Below, in pieces: positions 15,852 to 23,177 of a DNA stretch of 64,000 nucleotides. The position numbers were made by a program, and so were the translations under genes. The DNA comes from Kineosporia babensis (GTDB lineage Bacteria > Actinomycetota > Actinomycetes > Actinomycetales > Kineosporiaceae). Numbering within the stretch: position 1 is the stretch's first letter; every line of letters starts with the position of its first letter. Location of the stretch: contig NZ_JAJOMB010000021.1 of NCBI RefSeq assembly GCF_021129305.1, forward strand, positions 124,001 through 188,000. Reading direction: 5' to 3'. The notes below the pieces were generated by a model, which made no database searches, was not told the DNA's origin, and saw nothing but the letters and a program-made list of their open reading frames with translations.

Positions 15852-16760
15852 TCAGAAATACCCTTCGCGCTTGCGGTCTTCCATCGCGGCCTCGCTGAAC
15901 TTGTCGTCCCCACGAGTGGCCCCGCGCTCGGTGATCCGGGTGGACGCGACCTCGTCGATGATCTTGTCGAGGGTGTCCGCGTCACTGCGTACGGCCGCCG
16001 TCAGGCTGGCGTCGCCGACGGTGCGGTAGCGCACGGTCTCGGTGAACACCGTCTCGTTCGACTTGGGCTGGCAGACCTCGTGCACGCCGTAGAGCATCCC
16101 GCCCCGGTCGAAAACCTCACGCTGGTGCGCGAAGTAGATCGAGGGCAGGGCGATCTTCTCCTGCTTGACGTACTGCCAGATGTCCAGCTCGGTCCAGTTC
16201 GACAGCGGGAAGACCCGGATGTTCTCGCCCATCTGGATCCGGCCGTTGTAGGTGTTCCACAGCTCGGGCCGCTGGTTCTTGGGGTCCCACTGGCCGAACT
16301 CGTCGCGGAACGAGAACACCCGCTCCTTGGCCCGGGCCTTGTCCTCGTCCCGCCGGGCGCCACCGAAAGCGGCGGTGAAGCGGTACTTCTCCAGCGCGTC
16401 GAGCAGCACCGGGGTCTGGATCCGGTTGCGGGTGCCGTCCGGCGGCTCGCTGACCAGGCCGCGGTCGAGCGCCTCGGGGACGCTGGCGACGATCAGCTGG
16501 ACGCCCAGCTCGGCCACCCGGCGATCGCGGAAGTCCAGCACTTCCTGGAAGTTGTGGCCGGTGTCCACGTGCATCACCGGGAACGGGATCCGGGCCGGGG
16601 CGAACGCCTTCTCCGCCAGGCGCAGCATCACGATCGAGTCCTTCCCACCGCTGAACAGCAGGACAGGTCTCTCGAGCTCGGCCACCACCTCCCGGATGAT
16701 GTGGATGGACTCGGCCTCCAGCGTCTGCAGCTGGGAGAGCCGGTACTCCGACGTGCTCAT
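15852..16760 (-). CDS. cysD: Sulfate adenylyltransferase subunit 2
   Basis: 302 aa. The PP-loop of the PAPS-reductase/N-type ATP pyrophosphatase fold is LLFSGGKDSIVMLRLAEKAF near residue 34. Family landmarks PVMHVDTGHNFQEVLDFRD, AAFGGARRDEDKARAKER and NWTELDIWQYVKQE are all present, and the length matches the family. It catalyses adenylyl transfer to sulfate in complex with CysN. It is the third gene of the wbaP-cysQ-cysD-cysN operon, 12 nt after cysQ. Its place beside an initiating glycosyltransferase and three sulfotransferases suggests supply of activated sulfate for glycan sulfation rather than only cysteine synthesis. Confidence 0.95.
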   Translation of the reverse strand: MSTSEYRLSQLQTLEAESIHIIREVVAELERPVLLFSGGKDSIVMLRLAEKAFAPARIPFPVMHVDTGHNFQEVLDFRDRRVAELGVQLIVASVPEALDRGLVSEPPDGTRNRIQTPVLLDALEKYRFTAAFGGARRDEDKARAKERVFSFRDEFGQWDPKNQRPELWNTYNGRIQMGENIRVFPLSNWTELDIWQYVKQEKIALPSIYFAHQREVFDRGGMLYGVHEVCQPKSNETVFTETVRYRTVGDASLTAAVRSDADTLDKIIDEVASTRITERGATRGDDKFSEAAMEDRKREGYF

Positions 16761-16772
16761 CGGGCGATCACC

Positions 16773-17540
16773 TCAAGAAACTTCGGCGGGCGTGTGGCGG
16801 GCAACGGCAGCCAGAATGGTGTCAGCGAACTCTGTGCGACACACAAGCAGGTCCGGCAACTTCGGGTCCGGACGGTTGTACACCAGCGGCGAGCCGTCGA
16901 TCCGGCTGGTGTGCAGCCCGGCGGCGCGGGCGACCGCGACCGGGGCGGCCGAGTCCCACTCGAACTGGCCACCGGCGTGCAGATAGGCGTCGGCCTCGCC
17001 GAGCCAGACGCTGGCGCACTTCACCCCGGCCGAGCCCATCGGCACCAGCTCCGCGCCGAGCTCCTCGGCCACCTGCGTGACGAAGGCCGGCGGGCGGGAG
17101 CGGCTGACCGCCAGGCGGATCGGGCCCTCGGCGCGAGCGGGCACCACCGGCGGGTCGTCGGTGCCGTAGGTGACGTCGCGGGCGGGCAGCGCGATGGCGC
17201 CCTCGGCGAGCTCACCGGCCTCCCAGAAGGCGACGTGGACGGCCCAGTCGGTGCGCGGGCGCTCGGAGAACTCGCGGGTGCCGTCCAGCGGGTCGATGAT
17301 CCAGACCCGGCCGGCGGTGAGCCGGGCCGCGGAGTCCGCCGCCTCCTCGCTCAGCACGGCGTCGCCGGGGCGGTGGTAGTCCAGCAGCGAAGAGAGCACA
17401 GCCTGGGCGCGGGCGTCACCCTTGTCCTTCAGTTCCTTGCCCTCTGCGTGTCCGGTTCTCACGTCGAGCAGTGCGAGACCGGCCGCATGAGCCAGTGTGC
17501 GGGAAAGACGCGCGTCATCCCCACCGGGCCCCATCGTCAT
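16773..17540 (-). CDS. cysQ: 3'(2'),5'-bisphosphate nucleotidase (PAP phosphatase)
   Basis: 255 aa from the ATG at 17540, preceded by AAGGGAA 6 nt upstream; the in-frame start 11 codons earlier has no such site. The inositol-monophosphatase-family metal site is complete: LSEEAADS, IIDPLDGTREF and FEWDSAAPVAVARAAG. CysQ hydrolyses PAP, the by-product left when a sulfotransferase uses PAPS and an inhibitor of those enzymes. Its position between the phosphoglycosyltransferase gene and cysDN fits a sulfation module. The assignment rests on the IMPase-type motifs plus context. Confidence 0.88.
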   Translation of the reverse strand: MTMGPGGDDARLSRTLAHAAGLALLDVRTGHAEGKELKDKGDARAQAVLSSLLDYHRPGDAVLSEEAADSAARLTAGRVWIIDPLDGTREFSERPRTDWAVHVAFWEAGELAEGAIALPARDVTYGTDDPPVVPARAEGPIRLAVSRSRPPAFVTQVAEELGAELVPMGSAGVKCASVWLGEADAYLHAGGQFEWDSAAPVAVARAAGLHTSRIDGSPLVYNRPDPKLPDLLVCRTEFADTILAAVARHTPAEVS

Positions 17541-17577
17541 TGCAAGTTCCCTTCGCAGCAGCCGAAGCGGCATTGTC

Positions 17578-19107
17578 TCAGTAAGCGCCGGCTCCTTTGA
17601 CCACTGCGCGCAGGGTCCGCCAGAGGATCGAGAGGTCCAGGGCGATCGACCAGTTGTCGGTGTAGCGCAGGTCCAGCCGCAGCGACTCCTCCCAGTTCAG
17701 GTCGCTGCGCCCGCTCACCTGCCAGAGCCCGGTCAGGCCGGGCCGGACCTTCAGCCGCCGGGCCGCGTCGGCGCTGTAGCCGGCCACCTCCTCGGGCAGC
17801 GGCGGACGGGGTCCGACCAGCGACATGTCGCCGCGCACGACGTTCAGCAGCTGCGGCAGCTCGTCCAGCGAGAAGCGGCGCAGCACGGCGCCGAACCGGG
17901 TCACCCGAGGATCGCGGCGCAGCTTGAACAGCACCCCGTTGCCGTCGCTGAGGGCCATCAGCGCGGCCCGGCGCCCGTCCGCGTCCACCACCATCGAGCG
18001 GAACTTGAGCATGGTGAACTCGCGGCCACCGGCCCCGACCCGGGTCTGCCGGTAGAGCACCGGGCCCGGGCTGGTCAGCTTGACCCCGATCGCGATCGCC
18101 GCCAGTACAGGCAGGGCCAGCACGGTCAGCAGGGTGCCGACGATCCGGTCGAAGGCCAGCTTGCCGAGCATCCGCCCGCCGTTGCCGGAGGGCCGTTCCA
18201 GGTGCAGCAGAGACAGCCCGGCGATCGGCCGGATCGACAGCCGCGGCCCGGCCACCTCGATGATGCCGGGCGAGACGATCAGCTCGACCCCGCGTTCCTC
18301 CAGCGCCCAGGACAGCCGGCGCAGCGCCTGGCCGGACAGGTCCGGGTGCGAGACCACCGCGACCACGTGCGCCCCGGTGTCCTCCACCGCGTCCAGCACC
18401 CGGCCCGGGTCGCCGACCACCGGCACGTCCTGCACGTGCGAGACCTCGGCCCCGGCCAGCGGCACGCAGGCACCGACCGGCACCAGGCCGTGCTGCGGCT
18501 CGTTGTCCAGTTTCTCGATCACCGAGACCACCACGTCGGCCCGGCCCACCACGAGCACCCGCTGCAGGGCCAGACCGCGCGCCCGCAGCCGGTAGATCCA
18601 GGACCGCAACTGCCGGCGCACCAGCAGGGTGAACAGGACCGTGGCCGGGATCGCCAGGAACACGTAGCCGCGCGCCACCTCGCTGCGCAGGCCGTAGGAG
18701 ACCACCGCGATCGCGCAGAACATCACCAGCCCGCCCTGCAGCACCCGGCGGAACTCCTCGGTGCCGGTGCCCAGGAAACGCCGCTCGTAGCCGCGCTGAC
18801 CGGCGATGATCAGCACCCACAGCACCGGCAGGGTGAGGCTGAGCTGGAGGTAGGCGCCGGCCGGGGCGCCGAAGCGGGCGAACAGCGCCAGCAGACCGGC
18901 CAGCAGCGAGGCCAGGAAGTCCCCGGCCAGGGCGTAGTGCTGGTAGCGGCGCATCAGGGTGTCGGGCTCGACGCTGCCACCCAGACCGACGTGCCGGCCG
19001 GTGGCCGAGACCGGCCGGGAACCGCGGGCGAGCGGCGGGGCTGCCGCGATCGGAACCACCTCGTCCAATTGGCGCAGGCTCCTACCGCGGGGCTCCATGA
19101 CTGCCAT
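17578..19107 (-). CDS. Polyprenyl glycosylphosphotransferase (WbaP-like, initiates EPS)
   Basis: 509 aa from the ATG at 19107, which has GGGGGAGG 5 nt upstream. Four N-terminal membrane segments (from FLASLLAGLLALFARFG) and a CoA-binding-like central region (RVLVVGRADVVVSVIEKL) precede the catalytic PglC/WbaP domain. That domain starts at KLAFDRIVGTLLTVLALPV and contains LTSPGPVLYRQTRVG, MLKFRSM, LPQLLNVVRGDMSLVGPRPP and GLTGLWQVSGRS. It transfers a sugar-1-phosphate to undecaprenyl phosphate, the first step of repeat-unit assembly. It is the promoter-proximal gene of the operon with cysQDN. This is the strongest link between glycan assembly and sulfate activation in the window. Confidence 0.93.
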   Translation of the reverse strand: MAVMEPRGRSLRQLDEVVPIAAAPPLARGSRPVSATGRHVGLGGSVEPDTLMRRYQHYALAGDFLASLLAGLLALFARFGAPAGAYLQLSLTLPVLWVLIIAGQRGYERRFLGTGTEEFRRVLQGGLVMFCAIAVVSYGLRSEVARGYVFLAIPATVLFTLLVRRQLRSWIYRLRARGLALQRVLVVGRADVVVSVIEKLDNEPQHGLVPVGACVPLAGAEVSHVQDVPVVGDPGRVLDAVEDTGAHVVAVVSHPDLSGQALRRLSWALEERGVELIVSPGIIEVAGPRLSIRPIAGLSLLHLERPSGNGGRMLGKLAFDRIVGTLLTVLALPVLAAIAIGVKLTSPGPVLYRQTRVGAGGREFTMLKFRSMVVDADGRRAALMALSDGNGVLFKLRRDPRVTRFGAVLRRFSLDELPQLLNVVRGDMSLVGPRPPLPEEVAGYSADAARRLKVRPGLTGLWQVSGRSDLNWEESLRLDLRYTDNWSIALDLSILWRTLRAVVKGAGAY

Positions 19108-19297
19108 TCGCCCTCCCCCTGGACTTAACACTCAATTAAGCTTTCCTTATGGCAGTCAGAGCCTGCCGGGAGGATCCCCGATGATCTGTCCGGCTTGAGT
19201 GAATATAGACCGAACGCCGTACTTTCACCTGACAGTTGCCGTCAGTTCACCTGATGTCACCACTTAAAACCGCACGTTCTTCGACGCTCGGTTCACA

Positions 19298-19933
19298 TCA
19301 GACACTCTTCGTATTGTAAACGCCCTGAATCCGGGCAAAGTTGGACCGCGCGAGCTCCTCCAGAGCGTCTGCGCCCTCCCCGATCAGCAGCGCCACCTCC
19401 TCGCTCTGGGCCCCAGGAAAGTCCTTGAGCACGAAGTCGGCCGCCTCCATCCGACCGGGCGGTCGGCCCACACCCAGCCGCACCCGTCCATAATCTTTAC
19501 TTCCCGTTGACTTACTGATCGAGCGCAGCCCGTTGTGACCGCCCTCGCCCCCGCCCCATTTCAGCCGCAGGCCGCCGAACGGGATGTCGAGCTCGTCGTG
19601 CGCCACGATCAGCCGGTCCGGGGTGAGGCCGAAGAACTTCAGCAGCCCGGCCACCGGCCCGCCCGACTCGTTCATGTAGGTGCTCGGCTTGGCCACGATC
19701 ATCCGGGCTCCGGGCCGTGCGCCCATCGGGGCCCAACGGCCGTCGTAGACCTGGGCCCGGGCGCGGTGTGTGGTGAACCGCCCACCCATCCGGGCCACCA
19801 CCTCGTCCGCCACCCGGGCGCCGATGTTGTGCCGGTTGCGGGCGTAACGCTCGCCCGGGTTGCCGAGCCCGACCACCAGCCAGGGCAGGTCACTCTCGAC
19901 GGTGGTGGGGTCGGGGGTTGCGGCGGGCATCAC
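19298..19933 (-). CDS. pth: Peptidyl-tRNA hydrolase
   Basis: 211 aa (an ATG one codon later is also possible). The signature motifs are WLVVGLGNPGERYARNRHNI (catalytic His in NRHNIG), KPSTYMNESGGPV, VAHDELDIPFG and GGGEGGHNGLRS, all intact. It releases tRNA from peptidyl-tRNAs that drop off ribosomes. It lies downstream of rplY as in other actinobacteria. Its right-hand neighbour sequence contains the 92-bp inverted-repeat element. Confidence 0.96.
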   Translation of the reverse strand: MMPAATPDPTTVESDLPWLVVGLGNPGERYARNRHNIGARVADEVVARMGGRFTTHRARAQVYDGRWAPMGARPGARMIVAKPSTYMNESGGPVAGLLKFFGLTPDRLIVAHDELDIPFGGLRLKWGGGEGGHNGLRSISKSTGSKDYGRVRLGVGRPPGRMEAADFVLKDFPGAQSEEVALLIGEGADALEELARSNFARIQGVYNTKSV

Positions 19934-20039
19934 GGGCTCCGGTCTCGTGGGGTAGAGCAGTTCGAACTAGGGACGCTGTGGGCACGCTGGCGGCTCGGGT
20001 CCGGTTCCGCAGCGGGCCGGCTCATGCGCACTCCGCTGA

Positions 20040-20131
20040 GCTTCACCAGACTTTGCGTAGCATCGCCAGGTTGCGCGCCAGCAAAACCCCAGGTGGACGA
20101 GGCATTCCCGGCAACAAACTCTGGTGAAGCG
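20040..20131. repeat. 92-bp segment bounded by 16-bp inverted repeats
   Basis: Left arm GCTTCACCAGACTTTG (20040-20055) and right arm CAAACTCTGGTGAAGC (20116-20131) match in 15 of 16 positions as inverted repeats around a 60-bp centre. No gene is supported across it. It may be a second miniature element, unrelated to the one at 14441, or a structured RNA segment between rplY and pth. Confidence 0.55.
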
Positions 20132-20190
20132 CCGCATTAGCCGGCGGAGCCGGCTGTGGTGGGGCCGAGCCGTGGGGCGGGGGCAGACAT

Positions 20191-20233
20191 GCCTCAGGGC
20201 CGGTCCCGCCGACAGCGGAAACGGCCCTGAGGC
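20191..20233 (-). terminator. Hairpin terminator of rplY
   Basis: Perfect 12-bp arms GCCTCAGGGCCG (20191-20202) and CGGCCCTGAGGC (20222-20233) with a 19-nt loop, 18 nt past the rplY stop. No U-run follows, as is common in high-GC actinobacteria. Confidence 0.7.
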
Positions 20234-20250
20234 GAAGAATCAGACCTGGA

Positions 20251-20850
20251 TCAGGCCTCGGCGCCTTCGGCGGCGGGGGCGGCTTCGCCCGCGTCCTCGG
20301 CGGAGACGGAGCGGGCGGCGTCGGAGACGACGAGCGCGACGGCCTCGGCGTCACCGGCGAGCGTGGCGCCGGCCGGCAGGGTGATGGCGCCGGCCAGGAC
20401 CTGGCCGCCGACCTCGAGGCCCTCGATGCTGTGCTCGATGCCGTCCGGGATCTTGGTGGCCTCGACCTCGAGGCTCAGCGAGGTGAGCTCGATCTGGACC
20501 AGGCCGCCCGGGGCCGGGTCGCCGGCGAAGTGCAGCGGGACGTCGACGGTGACCTTCTCGCCCTGGCGGACGATCAGCAGGTCGATGTGCTCGATGGTGC
20601 CCTTGAGCGGGTGACGCTGCACGTCCTTGGGCAGGGCGAGCTGGCTCTTGCCCTCGATCTCGATGGTCAGCAGGGCGTTCGCGTTGCCCTTGAGCGCGAG
20701 CATGGTCGCGTGCCCGGGCAGCGCGACGTGGACCGGGTCGGTGCCGTGCCCGTAGAGCACCGCCGGCACCTGGTGGTCGCGGCGCAGCCGACGCGCAGCG
20801 CCCTTGCCGAAGTCGTTACGCGGCGTGGCGCTGAGCTTTACCTCGGACAC
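20251..20850 (-). CDS. rplY: 50S ribosomal protein L25 (CTC/TL5 form)
   Basis: 199 aa from the GTG at 20850, preceded by GAGGAG 7 nt upstream; a TTG five codons earlier lies over the ribosome-binding site and is unlikely. The N-terminal 5S-rRNA-binding domain (KLSATPRNDFGKGAARRLRR, VPAVLYGHGTDP) is followed by the CTC/TL5 beta domain (LIVRQGEKVTVDVPLHF, IPDGIEHSIEGLEVG). An Ala/Glu-rich tail closes the protein. Upstream one would expect prs, which is absent here. Confidence 0.95.
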   Translation of the reverse strand: MSEVKLSATPRNDFGKGAARRLRRDHQVPAVLYGHGTDPVHVALPGHATMLALKGNANALLTIEIEGKSQLALPKDVQRHPLKGTIEHIDLLIVRQGEKVTVDVPLHFAGDPAPGGLVQIELTSLSLEVEATKIPDGIEHSIEGLEVGGQVLAGAITLPAGATLAGDAEAVALVVSDAARSVSAEDAGEAAPAAEGAEA

Positions 20851-21291
20851 AACAGTTCTCCTCAATCACGGGGCGCGACCGAGGGGCCACGCGCAGATTC
20901 ATCTGAACGAACGATATGAAGACGGCTCGCCCGGCGGAGTCACAGGCGCTGTGCGCGTAGTGGTGTCCGCGTCGATCACGGTTGCTCGTGTTGCCCACAA
21001 CCCTCGCCGAGGTAACCGGACCACTGTACATGACCGGAGCAGGCCGAGATTCGCCCGTACACCCGACCCGACCTAGGCCTTTATGACGATCTTGCCGAAG
21101 ACCGGGGCCGGGACGGACGAACCGGACGTTGCCGCCGGGCGCCGGAAGGGCGCGCCCGGAAACGGATTCCACGCAGTCGGACCATCCGGGGCCGACCACC
21201 GCGTAACCGGCCGCAACCCACCGGGACGAGTACAACGTCCGTTATCGAAGCGAATCCGGCCGCAGTGCCCGGACCGGTCGCAAGCGGCCGG
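20851..21291. other. Gene-free interval where prs is usually found
   Basis: 441 bp between rplY and glmU. In M. tuberculosis and Streptomyces the order is glmU-prs-rplY-pth. Nothing resembling ribose-phosphate pyrophosphokinase can be read here in any frame, and the gap is far too short for it. The rplY promoter should lie near 20880-21010. No other gene is supported. Confidence 0.55.
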
Positions 21292-21293
21292 TC
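21272..21293 (-). terminator. Possible glmU terminator hairpin
   Basis: GACCGG (21272-21277) pairs with CCGGTC (21288-21293), and an inner CGC/GCG pair closes on an AA loop. The glmU stop codon overlaps its edge and no U-run follows, so this is a weak call. Confidence 0.35.
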
Positions 21294-22728
21294 AGGCCCC
21301 GGGGTCCGCCACCGAGCTCTCGGCCGCGCGGGCCGAAGGAGTGCCTTCTCGGCGCTTGGCCACCCAGCCCTCGCTGTTGTGCTGACGCCCCCGGGCCACC
21401 GCCAGCGCCCCGGCGGGCACGTCCTCGGTGATCGTGGAGCCGGCCGCCGTGTAGGCGCCGTCGCCGATCGTGACCGGGGCCACGAGGACGGTGTCGCTGC
21501 CCACCCGGGCGTGCGCGCCGACCGTGGTGTGGTGCTTCTTCACCCCGTCGTAGTTGGCGAAGATGGTGGCCGCGCCGATGTTCGCGCCGGCCCCGATGGT
21601 GGCGTCGCCGGCGTAGGTGAGGTGCGGCACCTTGGCCCCGGCGCCGATGGTGGCGTTCTTGGTCTCGACGAACGCGCCGATCTTGCCGTCCGGGCCGAGC
21701 ACGGTGCCCGGGCGCAGGTAGCTGAACGGGCCGACACCCGCGCCGGCCTCGATCCGCGCGCCGACGCAGTGGCTGCGGATCACCGAGGCGCCCTCACCCA
21801 CCACGCAGGCCGACAGCGTGGAGTCCGGGCCGATGGTGGCGCCGGAGGCGACCGTGGTGCCGGCCAGGAGCTGGCTGCCCGGCTGCAGGGTAACGTCCGA
21901 GGCCAGCGCCACGTCTACGTCCACCCAGGTGCTCGCCGGGTCGACCACGGTGACCCCGGCCCGCATGTGGGCGACGAGCAGCCGGCGGTTGAGCTCGGCT
22001 CCCAGGGTGGCCAGCTGCACCCGGTCGTTCACGCCCTCGACCTGCCAGAGGTCGGCGGTGGGGACCGCCCGGACCGCCCGGCCGTCGGCGTGGGCGATGC
22101 CCAGCACGTCGGTCAGGTACATCTCGTTCTGGTCGTTGTCGGCGGTGATCCGGCCGAGCGCGTCGTTCAGTACGTCCGCGTCGAAGGCGTAGATGCCGGA
22201 GTTGATCTCCCGGACGGCCTGCTGCTCGGGCGTGGCGTCGCGCTGCTCGACGATCCCGGTGACGTTGCCCGCGGCATCGCGCAGCACCCGGCCGTAACCG
22301 GTCGGGTCGCCCACCTCGGCGGTGAGCACGGTGACGGCGGCCTGCTCGGCCCGGTGGGCGGCGACCAGGGCGGCCAGCGTCTCGCCGGACAGCAGAGGCA
22401 CATCGGCGTAGGTCACCACGACCACGCCCTTCAGCGGACCGAGGGCGCGCAGGCCGGCGGCCACCGCACTGCCGGTGCCGGGGACCTCGTCCTGATCGGC
22501 GATCACGGCCTCGGGGGCGATCTGGGCGACGTGCCCGGCGACCAGCTCGCGCTGGTGGCGGACCACGACCGCGAGGTGCTCGGGGCGCAGACTCCAGGCG
22601 GCGGCGAGGGCGTGCCCGACCAGCGAGCGGCCCGCGATCGGGTGCAGCACCTTGGGGGTCCGCGAGCGCATCCGTTTGCCCTCACCAGCGGCCAGGACGA
22701 TGACGGCGGCCGGCTGATCTGTACTCAC
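21292..22728 (-). CDS. glmU: Bifunctional UDP-GlcNAc pyrophosphorylase / glucosamine-1-phosphate acetyltransferase
   Basis: 478 aa. The N-terminal uridylyltransferase domain begins VIVLAAGEGKRMRSRTPKVL, the LxxGxGxRM..KxL signature, and contains QDEVPGTGSAVAAGL and VVVTYADVPLL. The C-terminal left-handed beta helix starts near residue 260, with SHCVGARIEAGAGVGPFSYLR, IGAFVETKNATIGAGAKVPHL, TYAGDATIGAGANIGA and FANYDGVKKHHTTVG. It produces UDP-GlcNAc for peptidoglycan and, here, potentially for the exopolysaccharide. It lies directly downstream of a tRNA-Gln gene on the same strand. Confidence 0.96.
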   Translation of the reverse strand: MSTDQPAAVIVLAAGEGKRMRSRTPKVLHPIAGRSLVGHALAAAWSLRPEHLAVVVRHQRELVAGHVAQIAPEAVIADQDEVPGTGSAVAAGLRALGPLKGVVVVTYADVPLLSGETLAALVAAHRAEQAAVTVLTAEVGDPTGYGRVLRDAAGNVTGIVEQRDATPEQQAVREINSGIYAFDADVLNDALGRITADNDQNEMYLTDVLGIAHADGRAVRAVPTADLWQVEGVNDRVQLATLGAELNRRLLVAHMRAGVTVVDPASTWVDVDVALASDVTLQPGSQLLAGTTVASGATIGPDSTLSACVVGEGASVIRSHCVGARIEAGAGVGPFSYLRPGTVLGPDGKIGAFVETKNATIGAGAKVPHLTYAGDATIGAGANIGAATIFANYDGVKKHHTTVGAHARVGSDTVLVAPVTIGDGAYTAAGSTITEDVPAGALAVARGRQHNSEGWVAKRREGTPSARAAESSVADPGA

Positions 22729-22758
22729 GGACGAACCTTCCGATGCGCTGACCTGACG

Positions 22759-22830
22759 CTCCCCCCACCTGATTCGAACAGGTATCTCAAGGCTCCAAAG
22801 GCCTGTGTGTTGCCGTTACACCAGGGGGGA
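22759..22830 (-). tRNA. tRNA-Gln (anticodon TTG)
   Basis: 72 nt fold as a cloverleaf: acceptor TCCCCCC/GGGGGGA, D arm GTG-loop-CAC, anticodon arm CAGGC-CTTTGGA-GCCTT, five-base variable loop, and T arm ACCTG-TTCGAAT-CAGGT. The anticodon TTG (22796-22798 on the plus strand) reads CAA glutamine codons. The outermost pair of the anticodon stem is a C-T mismatch. The discriminator is G and no CCA is encoded. It lies 30 bp upstream of glmU. Confidence 0.92.
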
Positions 22831-23177
22831 AGGCCGCCCGCGGACCGCTAGGACCGGTGGGGGCCGGGACCAGTCTGCCAAGTCCGGGGCCTTCTCGTCG
22901 CATCGGTATCGGGCGAAGTCGCGAACGTTGCCCGAATCGTTGCCCGAATCACCGCCCGGACCGCTCCCGGCCGAAGGGGTCCCGGGTGAGCCGGGCGAGG
23001 GCAGAACTTCACCTCGCAGCCCCTGCCCACCTGGCGGATCTCGGGTTACGCTTTCGTAAGTTACGGATCGTAGGTTGCCCGTCGCGGGGCGCTGTGCGTT
23101 GCGGGCAAGCAGAGTCCGGCGGTGCAGATCAGCTACTCCGACGTGTGCGCAGCCTTCCCGGCAGATGGGATCCCACC
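22831..23177. other. Interval between tRNA-Gln and the desaturase gene
   Basis: 347 bp with no supported gene. It contains the tRNA promoter (leftward) and the desaturase promoter (rightward). The only clear element is the double palindromic site at 23046-23073. Confidence 0.45.
23046..23073 (+). promoter_or_regulatory. Tandem palindromic operator-like site upstream of the desaturase
   Basis: TTACG-CTTT-CGTAA (23046-23059) is a perfect inverted repeat. One base later TTACG-GAT-CGTAG (23061-23073) is a near-perfect second copy. Two adjacent copies of the same half-site, about 105 nt before the start codon and with TetR and MarR genes just downstream, suggest a regulator-binding site for fatty-acid desaturation control. 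Confidence 0.55.

Noticed and set aside
14563-16029. Long plus-strand ORF opposite cysN
   Set aside because: It lacks any recognisable motif, is rich in Val/Gly/Arg/His as antisense frames in high-GC DNA are, and overlaps well-supported cysN.
20866-21235. Remnant of prs or another gene upstream of rplY
   Set aside because: No frame on either strand shows PRPP-synthetase motifs or any other recognisable family.
22857-23177. N-terminal extension of the desaturase
   Set aside because: In-frame but Arg/Pro/Ser-rich without family counterpart, and it would cover the palindromic operator-like site. The GTG at 23178 is preferred.
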